Source of the DNA: an uncultured Methanomicrobiales archaeon
GTDB lineage: Archaea > Halobacteriota > Methanomicrobia > Methanomicrobiales > Methanospirillaceae
NCBI GenBank assembly: GCA_903832665.1
Contig: CAILCG010000007.1
Span: forward strand, 51,920 to 115,919
Reading direction: 5' to 3'
DNA: 64,000 nucleotides
Of this stretch, positions 18,253-29,250 are shown one piece after another (the stretch's first letter is position 1; each line of letters starts with the position of its first letter). The position numbers were made by a program, and so were the translations under genes. The notes below the pieces were generated by a model. The model ran no database searches. It was given only the letters and a program-made list of their open reading frames with translations, and was not told the origin of the DNA.

Positions 18253-19875
18253 ATGATGTTCTGTGACCAGTGTGAAGAAACGGCAAAGGGAACGGGTTGT
18301 ACCATAAAGGGCGTCTGCGGCAAGGAAGAAGAGATCGCAGCGTACCAGGATGTACTCGTGTACCTCTGCAAAGGAATTGCAGTCAGGAATCTTGCAGCAA
18401 TGGAGACGGGAAAAGCAAACCCGGCGGTGGGATCGTTTATCGCGGAAGCACTCTTCTCCACGCTGACCAATGTGAATTTCGATAAAAAACGGTTCGCTGA
18501 CCTGATTGCCCGGGCAATAACAATCCGCGACGCTCTTCCTGCGGCAGGGAATCCGGAACCTGATGCCTGCACCTGGAAGCCGGAAGGTGAACGTGACATC
18601 CTGGAAAAAGCAACAATGGTCGGGACGCTCGCAACCGTCAATGAAGATGTACGCTCGCTCCGCATGACCCTCATCTATGGGCTCAAAGGTATTGCCGCTT
18701 ATTACACGCACGCCGAAGTGCTGGGAAAGACCGATTCTGGTATTGAGATATTTCTCCAGAAAGGGCTCGCCTCAACATTACAGGACCTCACGGTCCCCGA
18801 GATGGTAGCGCTTGTGCTGGAGTGCGGCAGCACCGGGGTAACTACTCTCGCTTTGCTGGATGGGGCAAACACCTCTTCGTATGGCAACCCGCAGATCACC
18901 CGTGTCAAAACAACGGTCGGTACCCGCCCGGGTATCCTAATTACCGGCCATGACTTAAAGGACATGGAACAGCTGCTGGAACAGTCGAAAGAGGCCGGCG
19001 TGGATGTGTACACGCACGGCGAGATGCTGCCATCGCACGCGTATCCCGCATTCAAAAAATACCCGCACCTCTATGGCAACTATGGCGGTTCGTGGTATAC
19101 CCAGCGCGATGAATTTGAGAAGTTCAATGGTCCGGTACTGGTTACCACGAATTGTATTGTGCCCCCGAAGGACTCGTATACGGGGCGGATGTTTACCACC
19201 GGGCTCGCCGGTTATCCGGGTGTGAAGCACATCCCGGCCTCACCAAACGGTAAGAAAGATTTCTCTGCAGTTATTGAGGCTGCAAAAAAGAGCCAGCCCC
19301 CGCAGAAACTTAAAGGCGCAAGCAGGGATCTCATCACCGGCTGCGCCCATGGGGCAGTCCTCGCTCTCGCGGACAACGTTATCGCGGCGGTAAAAAACGG
19401 GGATATCAAACGGTTCATTGTCATGGCCGGTTGTGACGGGAGGCAGAAAGACCGGGAATATTATACACAATTTGCCCTTGCGTTGCCCAAAGACACGGTA
19501 ATCCTCACGGCAGGCTGTGCCAAGTACCGCTATAACCACCTCGATCTCGGAACCATCGGAGGTATACCCCGGGTCCTCGATGCAGGCCAGTGTAATGACT
19601 GTTACTCACTTGTTGTGATTGCCCAGGCGCTCGCCAAGGCGTTTGGTGTTGGTATCAATGAGCTACCGGTCTCGTACAATATTGCCTGGTACGAGCAAAA
19701 GGCAGTCCTTGTTCTGCTCTCGCTCCTCTCCTTTGGTGTCAGAGATATCACGCTCGGCCCCAAACTACCGGCATTTGTCTCGCCAACCGTTCTTGACGTA
19801 CTGGTGAAAAATTTCGATCTGAAACCGAACACGACCGTAGAAGCGGATATTGCGCGGATGATTCCGGTACAGTAA
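18253..19875 (+). CDS. hcp: Hydroxylamine reductase / hybrid cluster protein
   Basis: A 540-residue Hcp. The N-terminal cluster cysteines are in [22 protein letters not shown]. Hybrid-cluster ligands are visible in the C-terminal half: [45 protein letters not shown] and [13 protein letters not shown]. Family enzymes carry a 4Fe-2O-2S hybrid cluster and act on hydroxylamine or nitric oxide, protecting anaerobes from nitrosative stress. The ATG at 18253 has AAAGGAG five bases upstream. The length is normal and the frame intact. Divergent transcription from an HxlR gene with shared inverted repeats points to stress-inducible control. Confidence 0.95.
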   Translation: MMFCDQCEETAKGTGCTIKGVCGKEEEIAAYQDVLVYLCKGIAVRNLAAMETGKANPAVGSFIAEALFSTLTNVNFDKKRFADLIARAITIRDALPAAGNPEPDACTWKPEGERDILEKATMVGTLATVNEDVRSLRMTLIYGLKGIAAYYTHAEVLGKTDSGIEIFLQKGLASTLQDLTVPEMVALVLECGSTGVTTLALLDGANTSSYGNPQITRVKTTVGTRPGILITGHDLKDMEQLLEQSKEAGVDVYTHGEMLPSHAYPAFKKYPHLYGNYGGSWYTQRDEFEKFNGPVLVTTNCIVPPKDSYTGRMFTTGLAGYPGVKHIPASPNGKKDFSAVIEAAKKSQPPQKLKGASRDLITGCAHGAVLALADNVIAAVKNGDIKRFIVMAGCDGRQKDREYYTQFALALPKDTVILTAGCAKYRYNHLDLGTIGGIPRVLDAGQCNDCYSLVVIAQALAKAFGVGINELPVSYNIAWYEQKAVLVLLSLLSFGVRDITLGPKLPAFVSPTVLDVLVKNFDLKPNTTVEADIARMIPVQ

Positions 19876-20063
19876 AGCTGATCCGGTCCCTGGAAGATGA
19901 AAAACATACGATTGACAAGGGAATTTCCCTATTCGGTCATCCTTTTTTCCTGAGCCTTGCTTCCCGGCAGAACCAATAAACAGAAACGAGAAATTTTCCC
20001 TGAGGAAAAATTTACTGACTTGGAAGAAATAAAATTTAAATTTTTTAGTTTTTTTATGTAGTA

Positions 20064-21176
20064 TTACTTAGTCCCTGCAGGAGTGACTACGGCCGTCAGG
20101 GCAGTTTTAAGGTCCACGGTCGTTACCAGGGTACCCTTGGGAGTAATGATCGTCTTTCGCTGGACCATCATTCCGTTATTATAAACCTCGGCTGTCAGGG
20201 GAAGCCCGGCAGTGTCAAGTTTCTGGATCGATACTTCCACGGTATCGGTACTGGCTGCCGGGACCCGGTATAGACACCCGCCCGTACCGCTCACTTCGAC
20301 CAGTCTGCCACCCGTGCCGATGGTTCCGGTATATTCCCCATAGTAGACAATTTTGACCCATACGCCAGTTGCAGGTACATCCGTCTGGAGCTGGGTTGCA
20401 CTAGCAGTGGCAGGCTGCTTAACGGAAGTCTGTACCGGGGTGACTGCTACTGCAGGAGTCGGTTCGGTAGTGAGCACAGGCTGCGTAACCGGAGCGGTAG
20501 TTGCTACGGCGGTTGGGACCGGAGTTGACGGGGGCAGAGGAGCGCTGGTCTTTGGCAGCAGGAAGCCCGGGTAAATGAATGCTGCACCAGCGATCAACAG
20601 GATGAAGATGACGATCGCTGAAGTTGCAATGAGGATATTTTTACCGGATGCTGACAACCCCGGTGGATTGAACCGCGAGGAGAGGGAGGTTTTGTTCTTG
20701 GCTCTCGTTCCCGCGGGGACATTTTTATCCTCTGCTGCGGCTGGGACGCCCTCGGATTTATACCCGATCAGTTTCTTGAGATCTTCAGCCTCATCTTCAT
20801 CAAAATCCACATATTCCGGGGCAGTGCCTGCAGGAAGAAGACTGATCCGATCTTTGATCCCCTGGGCCCAGTCATCCCTCTCACTTACCCGGGGTGATCG
20901 TGGCTGATAGGTAAAGACCAGTTGCATGGGGATTGTCCCGCCGGTCTTTTTCAGGATTGCAAGGGAAATCGCTGGATCCCCTGAGCCGCTCTCCATGGTT
21001 GTTACGGTCTCAATCGCCGCGAACGGTATCTCCTTGTGGTGCGAGAGGGGACTGTCACTTTCGACAAGGAGCAGACGCCGGTTTGTCAGTATCGCTTCTG
21101 AAACTGCAGCATCGACAAGGATGTTGTGAGTGGACAGAAGTATGGTTTCATCGCTGTTCAGGTACGGAATTCCCAT
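20064..21176 (-). CDS. PH/GRAM-like domain - transmembrane - Thr/Pro stalk - beta-domain protein
   Basis: A 370-residue protein. The N-terminal 1-110 looks like a bacterial PH or GRAM-like domain (LTNRRLLLVESD, IPFAAIETVTT), followed by an acidic stretch (YVDFDEDEAEDL). A single membrane helix is at about 179-202, then a Thr/Pro/Ala-rich stalk (about 205-265) and a C-terminal beta-rich domain (WVKIVYYGEYTGTIG, GCLYRVPAAS, TPKGTLVTTVDL). The topology suggests a cytoplasmic N-terminus and an exported C-terminus. Such architectures are common among Methanomicrobiales proteins of unknown function; I assign no activity. Confidence 0.65.
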   Translation of the reverse strand: MGIPYLNSDETILLSTHNILVDAAVSEAILTNRRLLLVESDSPLSHHKEIPFAAIETVTTMESGSGDPAISLAILKKTGGTIPMQLVFTYQPRSPRVSERDDWAQGIKDRISLLPAGTAPEYVDFDEDEAEDLKKLIGYKSEGVPAAAEDKNVPAGTRAKNKTSLSSRFNPPGLSASGKNILIATSAIVIFILLIAGAAFIYPGFLLPKTSAPLPPSTPVPTAVATTAPVTQPVLTTEPTPAVAVTPVQTSVKQPATASATQLQTDVPATGVWVKIVYYGEYTGTIGTGGRLVEVSGTGGCLYRVPAASTDTVEVSIQKLDTAGLPLTAEVYNNGMMVQRKTIITPKGTLVTTVDLKTALTAVVTPAGTK

Positions 21177-21275
21177 GTTACCATCTCATCTTGGTTGCTC
21201 TATGGAGCATGTTGCCTTTTTAAAGCATCGGTTTTTTTGCCATTTATTATCTATCCCCGTTTCCTGGGACGAGGA

Positions 21276-21776
21276 CTACTTCCCGCTGCCTTTTTGTTTT
21301 TCCAGCAGCACCTTTTTTACTTCCTCCGCATGTCCCTTTACCGAGACCCTGCGCCAGACCGCAACGATGATACCCGACGGATCGATAAGGAATGTATCCC
21401 GTTGTGTGCCGAAAAACTCCTTGCCAAACAGGGTCTTTGGTTTCCATGAATCATACGCGGTGAGAACCGTATGTTCTGCGTCGCTCAGCAGAAGGATGTC
21501 AAGTGCCCGTTTTGCTGCAAATTTCTGGTGGCTCTCCGGCGAATCGGTACTCACCCCTATCACCTGTGCTCCCAGTTCCGCAAAGGTCTGTAGGGCTGCA
21601 TTGAACTGCATTGCTTTGAGCGTGCAGCCGGGTGTGTTGTCGCGGGGGTAAAAATAGAGAACAACCCATTTGTTCCGGAATTGCTCAAGGCATATCGTTT
21701 CCTTTTGTGCATCCGGCAGACAGAATGCTGGCGCCGCTCTGTCCATAAAAGTATCTGGTACCGTGGGAATTGGCAT
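21276..21776 (-). CDS. bcp: Peroxiredoxin, Bcp/PrxQ type
   Basis: A thioredoxin-fold peroxidase of about 166 residues. The peroxidatic site is VVLYFYPRDNTPGCTLKAMQFN, with the PxxxTxxC motif read as PRDNTPGC. VIGVSTDSPESHQKFAAK and FLIDPSGIIVAVWRRV complete the fold. The second Cys that PrxQ often has five residues after the first is Gln here (CTLKAMQ), so it is probably a one-Cys form. It reduces peroxides in the cytoplasm, useful to a strict anaerobe. The start MPIPTVPDTF at 21776 gives the family length; an in-frame ATG at 21815 is possible. It lies near hcp among redox-stress genes. Confidence 0.9.
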   Translation of the reverse strand: MPIPTVPDTFMDRAAPAFCLPDAQKETICLEQFRNKWVVLYFYPRDNTPGCTLKAMQFNAALQTFAELGAQVIGVSTDSPESHQKFAAKRALDILLLSDAEHTVLTAYDSWKPKTLFGKEFFGTQRDTFLIDPSGIIVAVWRRVSVKGHAEEVKKVLLEKQKGSGK

Positions 21777-21860
21777 ATGATTCTGATAGATATACAGGTT
21801 CATCAATGCATGCATCGGTACATGGGAAAAAAATTCCCTGACTGGAATCGTATCCCGCCG

Positions 21861-22055
21861 TTATTTTTGCACTATGAGTTTGTGTGCTGCAGCGTCAACC
21901 TTGTAGGACTTGGGGCGTTCGAGCAGATCGAGCGCGTTGATCTTCATGTCGACGAGCTCGGAGTAATTGAAGGATTCATTCTTCTTCTCACCGTTTTCGG
22001 CCCAGAAAACGACAATACCGTTCTCCATCTTCCTGCTGGTCACTATCTCGTGCAT
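21861..22055 (-). CDS. Small hypothetical protein (64 aa)
   Basis: I do not recognise this protein. It is compact, with a beta hairpin pattern (GIVVFWAENGEKKNESFNYSELVD) and ending in LERPKSYKVDAAAHKLIVQK. The composition is ordinary for the region. It lies between the peroxiredoxin and the small membrane operon, on the same strand as both but with gaps of about 85 and 136 bp. Confidence 0.5.
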   Translation of the reverse strand: MHEIVTSRKMENGIVVFWAENGEKKNESFNYSELVDMKINALDLLERPKSYKVDAAAHKLIVQK

Positions 22056-22191
22056 ATTCTTTCGATGGGAAATCGGAGATGATGAAATGATCTATCGTAC
22101 CCATATCCATTTAAGAATTCCCGGATTATGCAGTTTCCCGTGATAATTGAGCTATGAACCCGGGAATGTCCAGGCAAAAAACGACATCGCA

Positions 22192-22428
22192 TTAAAAATT
22201 ATTTTTGATCTTCCCGATTTTTATGGCGATTTCTTCGGCAATCTGTTCACCGGCAAAAATTTGCATAATCTTCCTGAACTGTGAGGAAAATGCATCCACA
22301 TTCTCTTTTGTCAGGCTCTCAGGAAGGATTCCCATTTTCTTGCACTGCATATTGACTGCAGATAGTGCCAGACCTTTCCCAATGACCGGGGAAAGAACAT
22401 TGACTATTTCATCTGCGATACGGGTCAT
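22192..22428 (-). CDS. Small helical hypothetical protein (78 aa)
   Basis: No family is recognised. The protein is almost fully helical by sequence (ADEIVNVLSPVIGKGLALSAVN, SSQFRKIMQIFAGEQIAEEIAIKIGKI). Its start overlaps the stop of the upstream membrane gene by 4 bp (22425-22428), so it is translationally coupled and third in a small operon that begins at 23100. It may be the soluble partner of the two membrane proteins (inference). Confidence 0.6.
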   Translation of the reverse strand: MTRIADEIVNVLSPVIGKGLALSAVNMQCKKMGILPESLTKENVDAFSSQFRKIMQIFAGEQIAEEIAIKIGKIKNNF

Positions 22429-22757
22429 GATTCATTCACCGCAAAAAGGGTCAGAAGTTTCTTTGCAGCAAGTATGTAGAAAACGCCTGCTGCCAGGTAA
22501 CAGATGCTCTGGAACCATTTCAGGGAGTAATCGGTGGTAAAACCAAAGTCCGTGCCATCCCCGAAATAACGGAATAGCGCTCCCATCGCCATACACAGGG
22601 CGAAAAGACTGAGGAGATCAATAAATGATTTTACGTTTCCTCCGAAATGCCTCCGGGTATCGAGATAAAGAATGAAGGCTGCGGCAAAGAGGATGAACGT
22701 GACAATCTTCAATTCCGGCGACAGGGAACTTGTGGAATAATCGAAAATCGCGATCAT
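22425..22757 (-). CDS. Four-helix membrane protein (110 aa)
   Basis: Hydrophobic stretches fall at about 15-31, 45-63 and 80-105, with short charged loops (YLDTRRHFGGNVKS). No family is recognised. It overlaps both neighbours by 4 bp (22754-22757 upstream and 22425-22428 downstream), giving a tightly coupled three-gene unit. The pattern resembles the upstream gene's second half (MGALFRYFGD versus LASVFRIAGDYY), so the two may be homologous subunits of one membrane complex. This is a weak but visible similarity. Confidence 0.6.
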   Translation of the reverse strand: MIAIFDYSTSSLSPELKIVTFILFAAAFILYLDTRRHFGGNVKSFIDLLSLFALCMAMGALFRYFGDGTDFGFTTDYSLKWFQSICYLAAGVFYILAAKKLLTLFAVNES

Positions 22758-23100
22758 TTCTCCACTCCTCCCTCTTCAAACCCGAACAGGGCGACTGCGT
22801 TTTTAAATTTCATTCGCACGATATACGCAATCACTAACGTAATTATCGCCAAAACCAGCGAGAAAATGCTCTCCGCCCACTTTGCCGGCAAATAATAGTC
22901 CCCGGCGATCCTGAACACTGATGCCAGGAACCCGGCACTCGCACCCAGCATAAGCAGGGTAGCTACCGTGTGCAATTTTCCCCCGTACTGGAGGCGGCAA
23001 CGATAAAAAAATACGTAGCGATGACGAACAGGAGGAGAACTATCCACTTCAGCAGCGGGTTGAAGATACTGTGGGTATAGGACAAAAAACTGGAAACCAT
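22754..23100 (-). pseudogene. Membrane protein, frameshifted at a G-run
   Basis: The N-terminal part starts MVSSFLSYTHSIFNPLLKW (ATG at 23100) and runs through a membrane helix to VAASSTGENCTR and a stop. The C-terminal part continues in another frame from GKLHTVATLLMLGASAGFLAS to GFEEGGVEK. The break is at five consecutive G (minus strand) near 22981-22985. A sixth G would give SSTGGKLHTVATLL without interruption. This is a classic homopolymer slip, either in the genome or in sequencing. It is first gene of the coupled membrane operon and lies downstream of the damaged sensor kinase. Confidence 0.75.
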
Positions 23101-23257
23101 TTTTACCGCCTCGTACAATAGGGCAGTCTTCTCTTTTTCCCGTAATATGTCCTTTGAGAGGACAACGTCACACAACTCAGTACCATCTCTTCACCACCCT
23201 TTTTTCCTCGTTCAATTCAACACATCCTGGTATTTTTCATAATACTCCATTGCCCGT

Positions 23258-25458
23258 TCAACCCGAACCCCTGCGCCACGTTCCCGGGGGCAGGGATATC
23301 TCGAAACGTGCTCCTTTCCCTTCGATCCCATTCTCGACAATGGATAAGCCGGTAATGGAAATAATTTCACGGATCAGGAAGAGACCAAATCCCGTATGGG
23401 AACCAAATCCCCGTTCAAATATCTGTTCTTTGATATTCGCGGGAATTCCAATGCCATCATCTTCCACTATTACCTTCCCTGATTTTTCCTCTTCGATAAA
23501 TTCGATGGTGATCGTTGTTGCCTTCATCCCGTGACGTGTCACATTCTCAAAAAGATTTTAAAAAGCGAGCATGAGCATGGGATCGGCAAAAATTTCATGA
23601 TTTTCTGATGAAATCACGAGATCTACGCTCTCGGGGAGGAGATCCACGGCAGCCATATGGGCAATCTTACTGATGTCCTGCCACAGGGGATCGTTCATCC
23701 CCAGTTCCTGGTAATCCTTGGTGAAACGGATCGTCTGTTGGATCTTTTTTGATGCCTTTGCGATACGCGTAAGGTAATCCAGACCGGCCTGATTGTCCTG
23801 TATCGTCTTTTTCAGCAGGGAACCGTAAGAATCCACGACAATAGTCTGGTTGATGATATCATGCCGGGTGATGCCGGAGAGCAGCTGCAGTTTTGAATTA
23901 GCCATACGCAATGCTTCCTTCATGCGTCTGGCTTCGGTAATGTCGAAGGTAATGCTGACAATATGCACAATTCCCTGCAGGCTGATTGTTTTTCCGGAAA
24001 TATTGCCTATGATCCGGGAGCCGTCCTTTTGCCAGAAATCGGCTTCAAAATTATCGCAAAAACCTTTTGTCCGGATTTCATCGACAAACTTCCGGCATTC
24101 TTCCGGATGAACCCAGATTTTGAGGTCCGAGCTGGTTTTTCCCAGGATCTCTTCGCGGGAGAAACCTGTCAGTGCGGTAAATGCCTCATTGACCTCAGTC
24201 ATCAGGCCATCGGTCATACGGGTAATAAGTGCAGCATTGGGAGTGGTATTGAAAAAAAGTTCAAACCGCTCTTTCGCTTCTTGTATCTCTGCTTCTGCCC
24301 GTTTGCGTTCGGATATATCATGGACGCACAGGATCATTGATGGCGATCCTGCAAAGGATATTTTCTTGCCCATACATTCGATCCAGATCTCTTTCTTGTC
24401 CATGGTCAGGATTTTATAATCCACCAGGAAACTGTCGATACCTGCGATCACTTTTGCAAAATCATCGATAGCTTTTTTGCGGAATTCCGGCGTGATGTAC
24501 GGGGATTTACAAATCGCACGGTCCCGGAAAAATCGGTAATGATGGTACCATCAAGGGATTGTTCAACAAGAGCCCGGAACTTTTCTTCACTCTCCCGCAG
24601 ATTCTGTTCGCTGATCACCAGTTTATCGTACTGGGAGCGCAACTCTTCTTCGGTGGCGGTCAGTTCTTCGTAGGCTGCATGGAGATCCTCGGTCTTCTGG
24701 AGAAGGTCCTCCTCTGCCTGCTTGCGTTCGCGGTTGTCAATGAATGTCTCAAGCAGGCACTCACGACCTTCCAGATTTATCCGGGTCACATATTTTATTA
24801 CGGGAACTTTCTTCCCATCCGCGGTAATAAGCACGCGCTCGGAGTTATCGATGCTTTTGTGAAGGTCAGTGATAGGGCACAGGCCTTCTTCTGCCGGACA
24901 GATGAACTTGTGGCACGTATTGCCGATAATCTGCTCCCGGGATAATCCGATCAAATCCGTTCCCGCAGGATTGACATCCACAATCTCATGGGTCGCATAA
25001 TCGATGATCATGATTCCGGCTTTAACCGAAGAGAAGATCTGGTGCAGGTACGCCTGGCTCCGGATGAGGGCCTGTTCAGCCTGTTTTTTACCGGCGGCCT
25101 GGCGGATTTTATGGGCAAGTTCTGCGTACTGGGATTTCGGATCCCCGCCTTTCTGGAGGTAGAAATCCGCCCCAAGGTTGAGTGCAAGGATGACGATATC
25201 TTCACGTCCTTTTCCCGTGAAAAGGATAAAGGGGAGTTCTTTATAGAGGAGACGAACCTGTTTGAGAAATTCAAGCCCGTCTGTTTCAGGCATCTGGTAA
25301 TCAGAAATGATTGCATCAAAGTGTTGTGTTTTGAGAAGGTCAAATGCCGCAGATGCCGAATCAACAGTTGTAACTGAAAAATCTCCCGTCTCCTCGAGGA
25401 AGATCTTCCCGATTTCAAGAAGATCCGGTTCATCATCCACATACAGGACCGTGATCAT
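23258..25458 (-). pseudogene. Receiver - PAS - PAS - PAS - histidine kinase, with a frameshift and an in-frame stop
   Basis: The receiver domain (1-120; VLYVDDEPDLLEIG, DAIISDYQMPETDG, LQKGGDP) is followed by a PAS with a Cys-containing insert (about 140-245; HKFICPAEEGLCP), a coiled coil, a second PAS broken by a frameshift, a third PAS, a HisKA-like helix (SGITRHDIINQTIVV) and HATPase_c (VEDDGIGIPANIKEQIFERGFG). Lesion 1, near 24500-24505, is in a run of four C; a fifth would give FVNPPYITPEF. Lesion 2 is a TAA at 23558-23560, in frame between MLMLAF and NLFENVTRHGMK. With two independent lesions, real decay is somewhat more likely here than elsewhere in the window. Confidence 0.8.
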
Positions 25459-25630
25459 CGCTTTGACCCAGTTAGCTAGTATCTACTGAAGTCTGCCAAG
25501 ACACAAATAGATTCCTGAAAAGCTTCCTTTAAAAAAAAATGAGTTGCGTTGTTCGACAATCCTCCATGTACCCTGACCTACAGGATCGTAGCGCACGAGA
25601 CGTTGTCGGGGGGCAGGTAAACGATGGGGC

Positions 25631-26923
25631 TTACTTTGGCTTGTAGTATCCCCACTTCTTCAGGGCTTCGCCAAGTTCTTTTGCCTTCTTTGCCTTCACA
25701 TCCAGGGTGATGCCTTCCTGCCATGCTTCTATTGCCTGCATGGTTGCAATGGCTCCTGCCCGGGTACCCTTCGGGTGACCGTGGATTCCCCCACTCACGA
25801 GCAGCACGAGTTCACACCCGTAAATGTCCAGCACTTCGGGAACTAGCCCGGGGTGCAGGCCCCCCGATGAGACCGGGAATGCACTTTTGATGGAGCCCCA
25901 GTTCTGATCCAGCGCCATGTGTTCAATACCCGTGGTCTTCTTTTCACGGAGCCCATCGGCAAGCAACAGGGCCTCTTTTTTTGTGCCAACCAGTTTTCCC
26001 ACTGCTGTACCGGTATGGATCTGGCTGACCCCGATCAGGCGCATAAGTTTTGCCAGGAAGAGCATCGTGAGCCCGTGCTTCTTGTTCCGGTCGAAGGTTG
26101 CGTGCATGGCCCGGTGGGCGTGGATTGCCAGGCCGAGATCGGAACAGTAGTCCCGCATCGTCATGACACTGGCCGTGCCGGCAACAACCACATCGATCAT
26201 GGCAAAGTTCCAGCCATTGTCTGCCAGCAGCTGCGCCCGCTTCTTCATCGTCTCGACATCAGCGGTGATGTTGAGGTACGCTGATTTCTGTTCACCGGTC
26301 TCCTGTATCGCCTTGTCCCGCAGTTTTGTCATGAACCTGACGCGGTCATCGAAACGGTTGAAGGAAGTCGAGGTCAGGTTCTCGTCATCCTTGACAAAAT
26401 CAAACCCGCCCATCCAGGTCTCGTACGCGATGTCGGCATGCTCTTTTGCTGAGAACCCGATCTTGGGTTTCGGCACGGCACCGGTGAGTGGCCGGTCATA
26501 CACCTTCATCATCTTCCGGATGCCGTCATTGCCGAAATGCGGTCCCTTGAAATTTTTGATATAGGCTGCCGGGAACGAGACATCGATGAGCCGGAGGTTT
26601 TTGACGGCCTTCATGCCAAAGATGTTTCCTGCGATCCCGCTGAGGAGCTGTACCGCATTGCCCTCTTCCCAGAGTGCGAGGGGGTACGCGATCTTCGTAT
26701 AATTCCCTTCGATCTCAAAGACCGTTGCCTGGAGTTTCTTCATCCGCGGGGGCATGGTGAAGAGGGTTGTCCATGTCCCGGTCGAACTCTCGGACGCGAT
26801 CCTGCCGGTGGCTTCTTCCGGACTTATGCCCGCTGCCGGTTCGAAATAAAAGAGGCAGACAAGTTCATCCTTTGCAGGGGTATACCCGAGATTTACAAAT
26901 TCTTTGTACCAGTCAATTGCCAT
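25631..26923 (-). CDS. rbcL: Ribulose-1,5-bisphosphate carboxylase, form III large subunit
   Basis: A 430-residue archaeal RuBisCO. The carbamylated Lys and metal-binding acids are in GGFDFVKDDENLTS; GAVPKPKIGFS supplies the catalytic Lys of strand 1; HAHRAMHATFDR, GVSQIHTGTAVGKLVG (loop 6 Lys) and VSSGGLHPGLVPEV, LLVSGGIHGHPKGTRAG complete the active site. In Methanospirillum and relatives, form III RuBisCO works with phosphoribulokinase in the reductive hexulose-phosphate pathway; elsewhere it serves AMP salvage. No prk, deoA or e2b2 homologue lies in this window. It stands alone, divergent from the M3-type peptidase gene. The frame is intact. Confidence 0.95.
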   Translation of the reverse strand: MAIDWYKEFVNLGYTPAKDELVCLFYFEPAAGISPEEATGRIASESSTGTWTTLFTMPPRMKKLQATVFEIEGNYTKIAYPLALWEEGNAVQLLSGIAGNIFGMKAVKNLRLIDVSFPAAYIKNFKGPHFGNDGIRKMMKVYDRPLTGAVPKPKIGFSAKEHADIAYETWMGGFDFVKDDENLTSTSFNRFDDRVRFMTKLRDKAIQETGEQKSAYLNITADVETMKKRAQLLADNGWNFAMIDVVVAGTASVMTMRDYCSDLGLAIHAHRAMHATFDRNKKHGLTMLFLAKLMRLIGVSQIHTGTAVGKLVGTKKEALLLADGLREKKTTGIEHMALDQNWGSIKSAFPVSSGGLHPGLVPEVLDIYGCELVLLVSGGIHGHPKGTRAGAIATMQAIEAWQEGITLDVKAKKAKELGEALKKWGYYKPK

Positions 26924-27028
26924 AAAACACCATTATCAATCAAAGGAGAGGATGATTAATAATCTTGCAGTAGTGACAGGGTCATGAACCAACCGCTTAT
27001 TATATCCTGACTCTCATTCAGGTTAACA

Positions 27029-29149
27029 ATGATGCAGAAAATGGTATACGGCGTTCTCCTTTTTGCCATGCTGATGTCCTTAGTCCTGCTTACGGCCCAG
27101 TATTTTCCCGGAGGTATTGGCAGGCCTCCGGCAGTCCATCCAGTAACCAATGGATTGTGGACCCCGTCAGATTTGCAGGTGCCCGATCCTCAGGAACCCG
27201 TTCGTTCCCGGTATTCTCGTGGCGAGATTACCCAGATGTGCGATGCCGCGTTCGCGTCTGTCAATGTATCGCTTGATGGGATCGCTGCAACTGCCCCGGG
27301 GGACCGGACCATTGACAATATCCTGCTCCGGTTCGAACAGGCCATAGGGGATCTTTCCGATGCAACCCAGCCCCTTTCGATGATGAGCTATGTCTATCCT
27401 GATCCGGCGATCTCGGCCGAAGGTTCGGCCTGTGAAGAGAAGACCGGGATCTTCATGGCCGATGTCTATACCCGCCGCGATATCTACAACGCGATTCATG
27501 GTGTTTCGCCCCGGACCCCGGATGAAGCGCGGTTGTACAACAAGACCATACGGCTGTTCGAGAAGAACGGGCTGAACCTGCCGGATGACCGTCTGGCCCG
27601 GGTCCGCGAGATGAAAGTGAATCTCTCCCGGCTTGAGACCCGGCTCTCGACCAACCTGAACAATGACAATACTACTCTTGAGTTTACCCCGCAGGAACTT
27701 TCGGGGGTACCGGGGTCAATCCTTGCCGGTCTTAAACAAACTGACCGCGGAACGTACCTTGTCACGATGAAGACACCGGATTACCTGCCCGTGATGCAGA
27801 GTGCCGGCAGCAGCGAGACGCGAAAACGGGTATACAGCGCGTACGTGAACCGGCAGGCTGACGAGAACATACGGCTTTTGGAAGAAGCCATTGTTCTGCG
27901 GGAACAGATCGCCCGTGAACTCGGCTTTGCCACGTGGGCGGATTACCGGATTGACGGGCGGATGGCAGCAAAACCGGAAAATGTCCTTACGTTCCTGGCC
28001 GCACTCAAAGAGCCGCTGAAGGAGAAGACAAAGGAGGAGATGGCTGCACTCCTTGCAATAAAGAAGAAGCTCGGCCCTTCCGCAACTGCGGTGGATCCCT
28101 GGGATATCCTCTTCCTCAAGGAAAAACTCCGGGTTGAAAAATATAACCTGGATGACGAGGTGATCCGGCAGTATTTCCCGTTCAACCAGACGATGCAGGG
28201 TATATTTGACCAGTACTCCGGCCTGCTCGGGATCCGGTTTGTTGAAGTCAAAGATGCAAAAGTCTGGGCAGATGGGGTGAAACTCTACCGGATCGAGAAC
28301 GCTACCGGGGGAGATACGATTGCGTATCTCTATGCGGACCTCTTCCCCCGCGAGGGAAAATACGGTCACATGATGGAGTACCAGTTGAAGGGAGGCCGGG
28401 CAGGACCCCATGGTTAGTACAGCATCCCGGTATCAGCCATCATTGGAAATGTGCGGGCCCCGGTGGGGGACAAGCCCTCCCTCCTCTCGCATGATGATCT
28501 CGAAGGACTCTTCCACGAACTCGGCCATGCCCTCCATGTGAGCCTGACCCGGGCACCGTATGCCACCCTTTCCGGGTATAACGTGGAATGGGACTATGTC
28601 GAGACTCCCTCGCAGGCACTGGAAGAATGGGCCTGGCAGCCGCAGGTGCTCGATGCGATCTCCAGCCTGTACACCGATCCCCGTCAGAAACTCCCTGTTG
28701 AATTACGCACCAGGATGATCGAGGCCCGCGATATGGATGCGGGAATGACGTACTCCCGGATGCTCATGATCTCGAGCGAGGATATGCTGTTCCATACTTC
28801 ACACGGACCGGTGAATGTTACCAGCATCTCTGACGCAATGTACGAAGATCTGATGGGGATCCGTCCGATCACCGGCGGCCATGAACCGGCAACCATCGGC
28901 CACTTCATGGGGGGATATGATGCCGGTTACTACAGTTATCTCTGGTCGAAGGTCTATGCCCTCAATGTCTATGCCCGTTTCGAACGCGATGGCCTGACCA
29001 ACACCACGACCGGCCGGGATTTCCGCCACTGGATTCTTGAGCCGGGAAACATGCAGGATGGCGATGTGCTGCTCCGGGGATTCCTGGGAAAAGAGCCCGG
29101 CATGGATGTGTTCTATGAGCGCCTGCATATTACCCTCCCCGTAAAATAA
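27029..29149 (+). pseudogene. Membrane-anchored M3-family oligopeptidase interrupted by an in-frame TAG
   Basis: The N-terminal signal or anchor is MVYGVLLFAMLMSLVLLTA, followed by an M3 helical domain (LETRLSTNLNNDNTTLEF, KTPDYLPVMQSA, ARELGFATWADYRI). The zinc motif HEXXH is in EGLFHELGHALHVSL, with the second acidic helix in WDYVETPSQALEEWAWQP. A TAG at 28415-28417 lies in the same frame between GGRAGPHG and YSIPVSAIIGNV, upstream of HEXXH, so ordinary termination would remove the catalytic site. M3 homologues read through this point without a gap. The causes could be a nonsense mutation, a sequence error, or (unlikely in this order) amber decoding. The full length is about 706 residues, normal for the family. 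Confidence 0.8.
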
Positions 29150-29250
29150 ACGTTTCACCGGAGTACCTGACCCTCTGCAAAGGGTGGGCCGGAGACCCCC
29201 CCTCCATTATCCTTATCCGCACCCCGCGCCAATCTCCGGAAAGGAACCTT

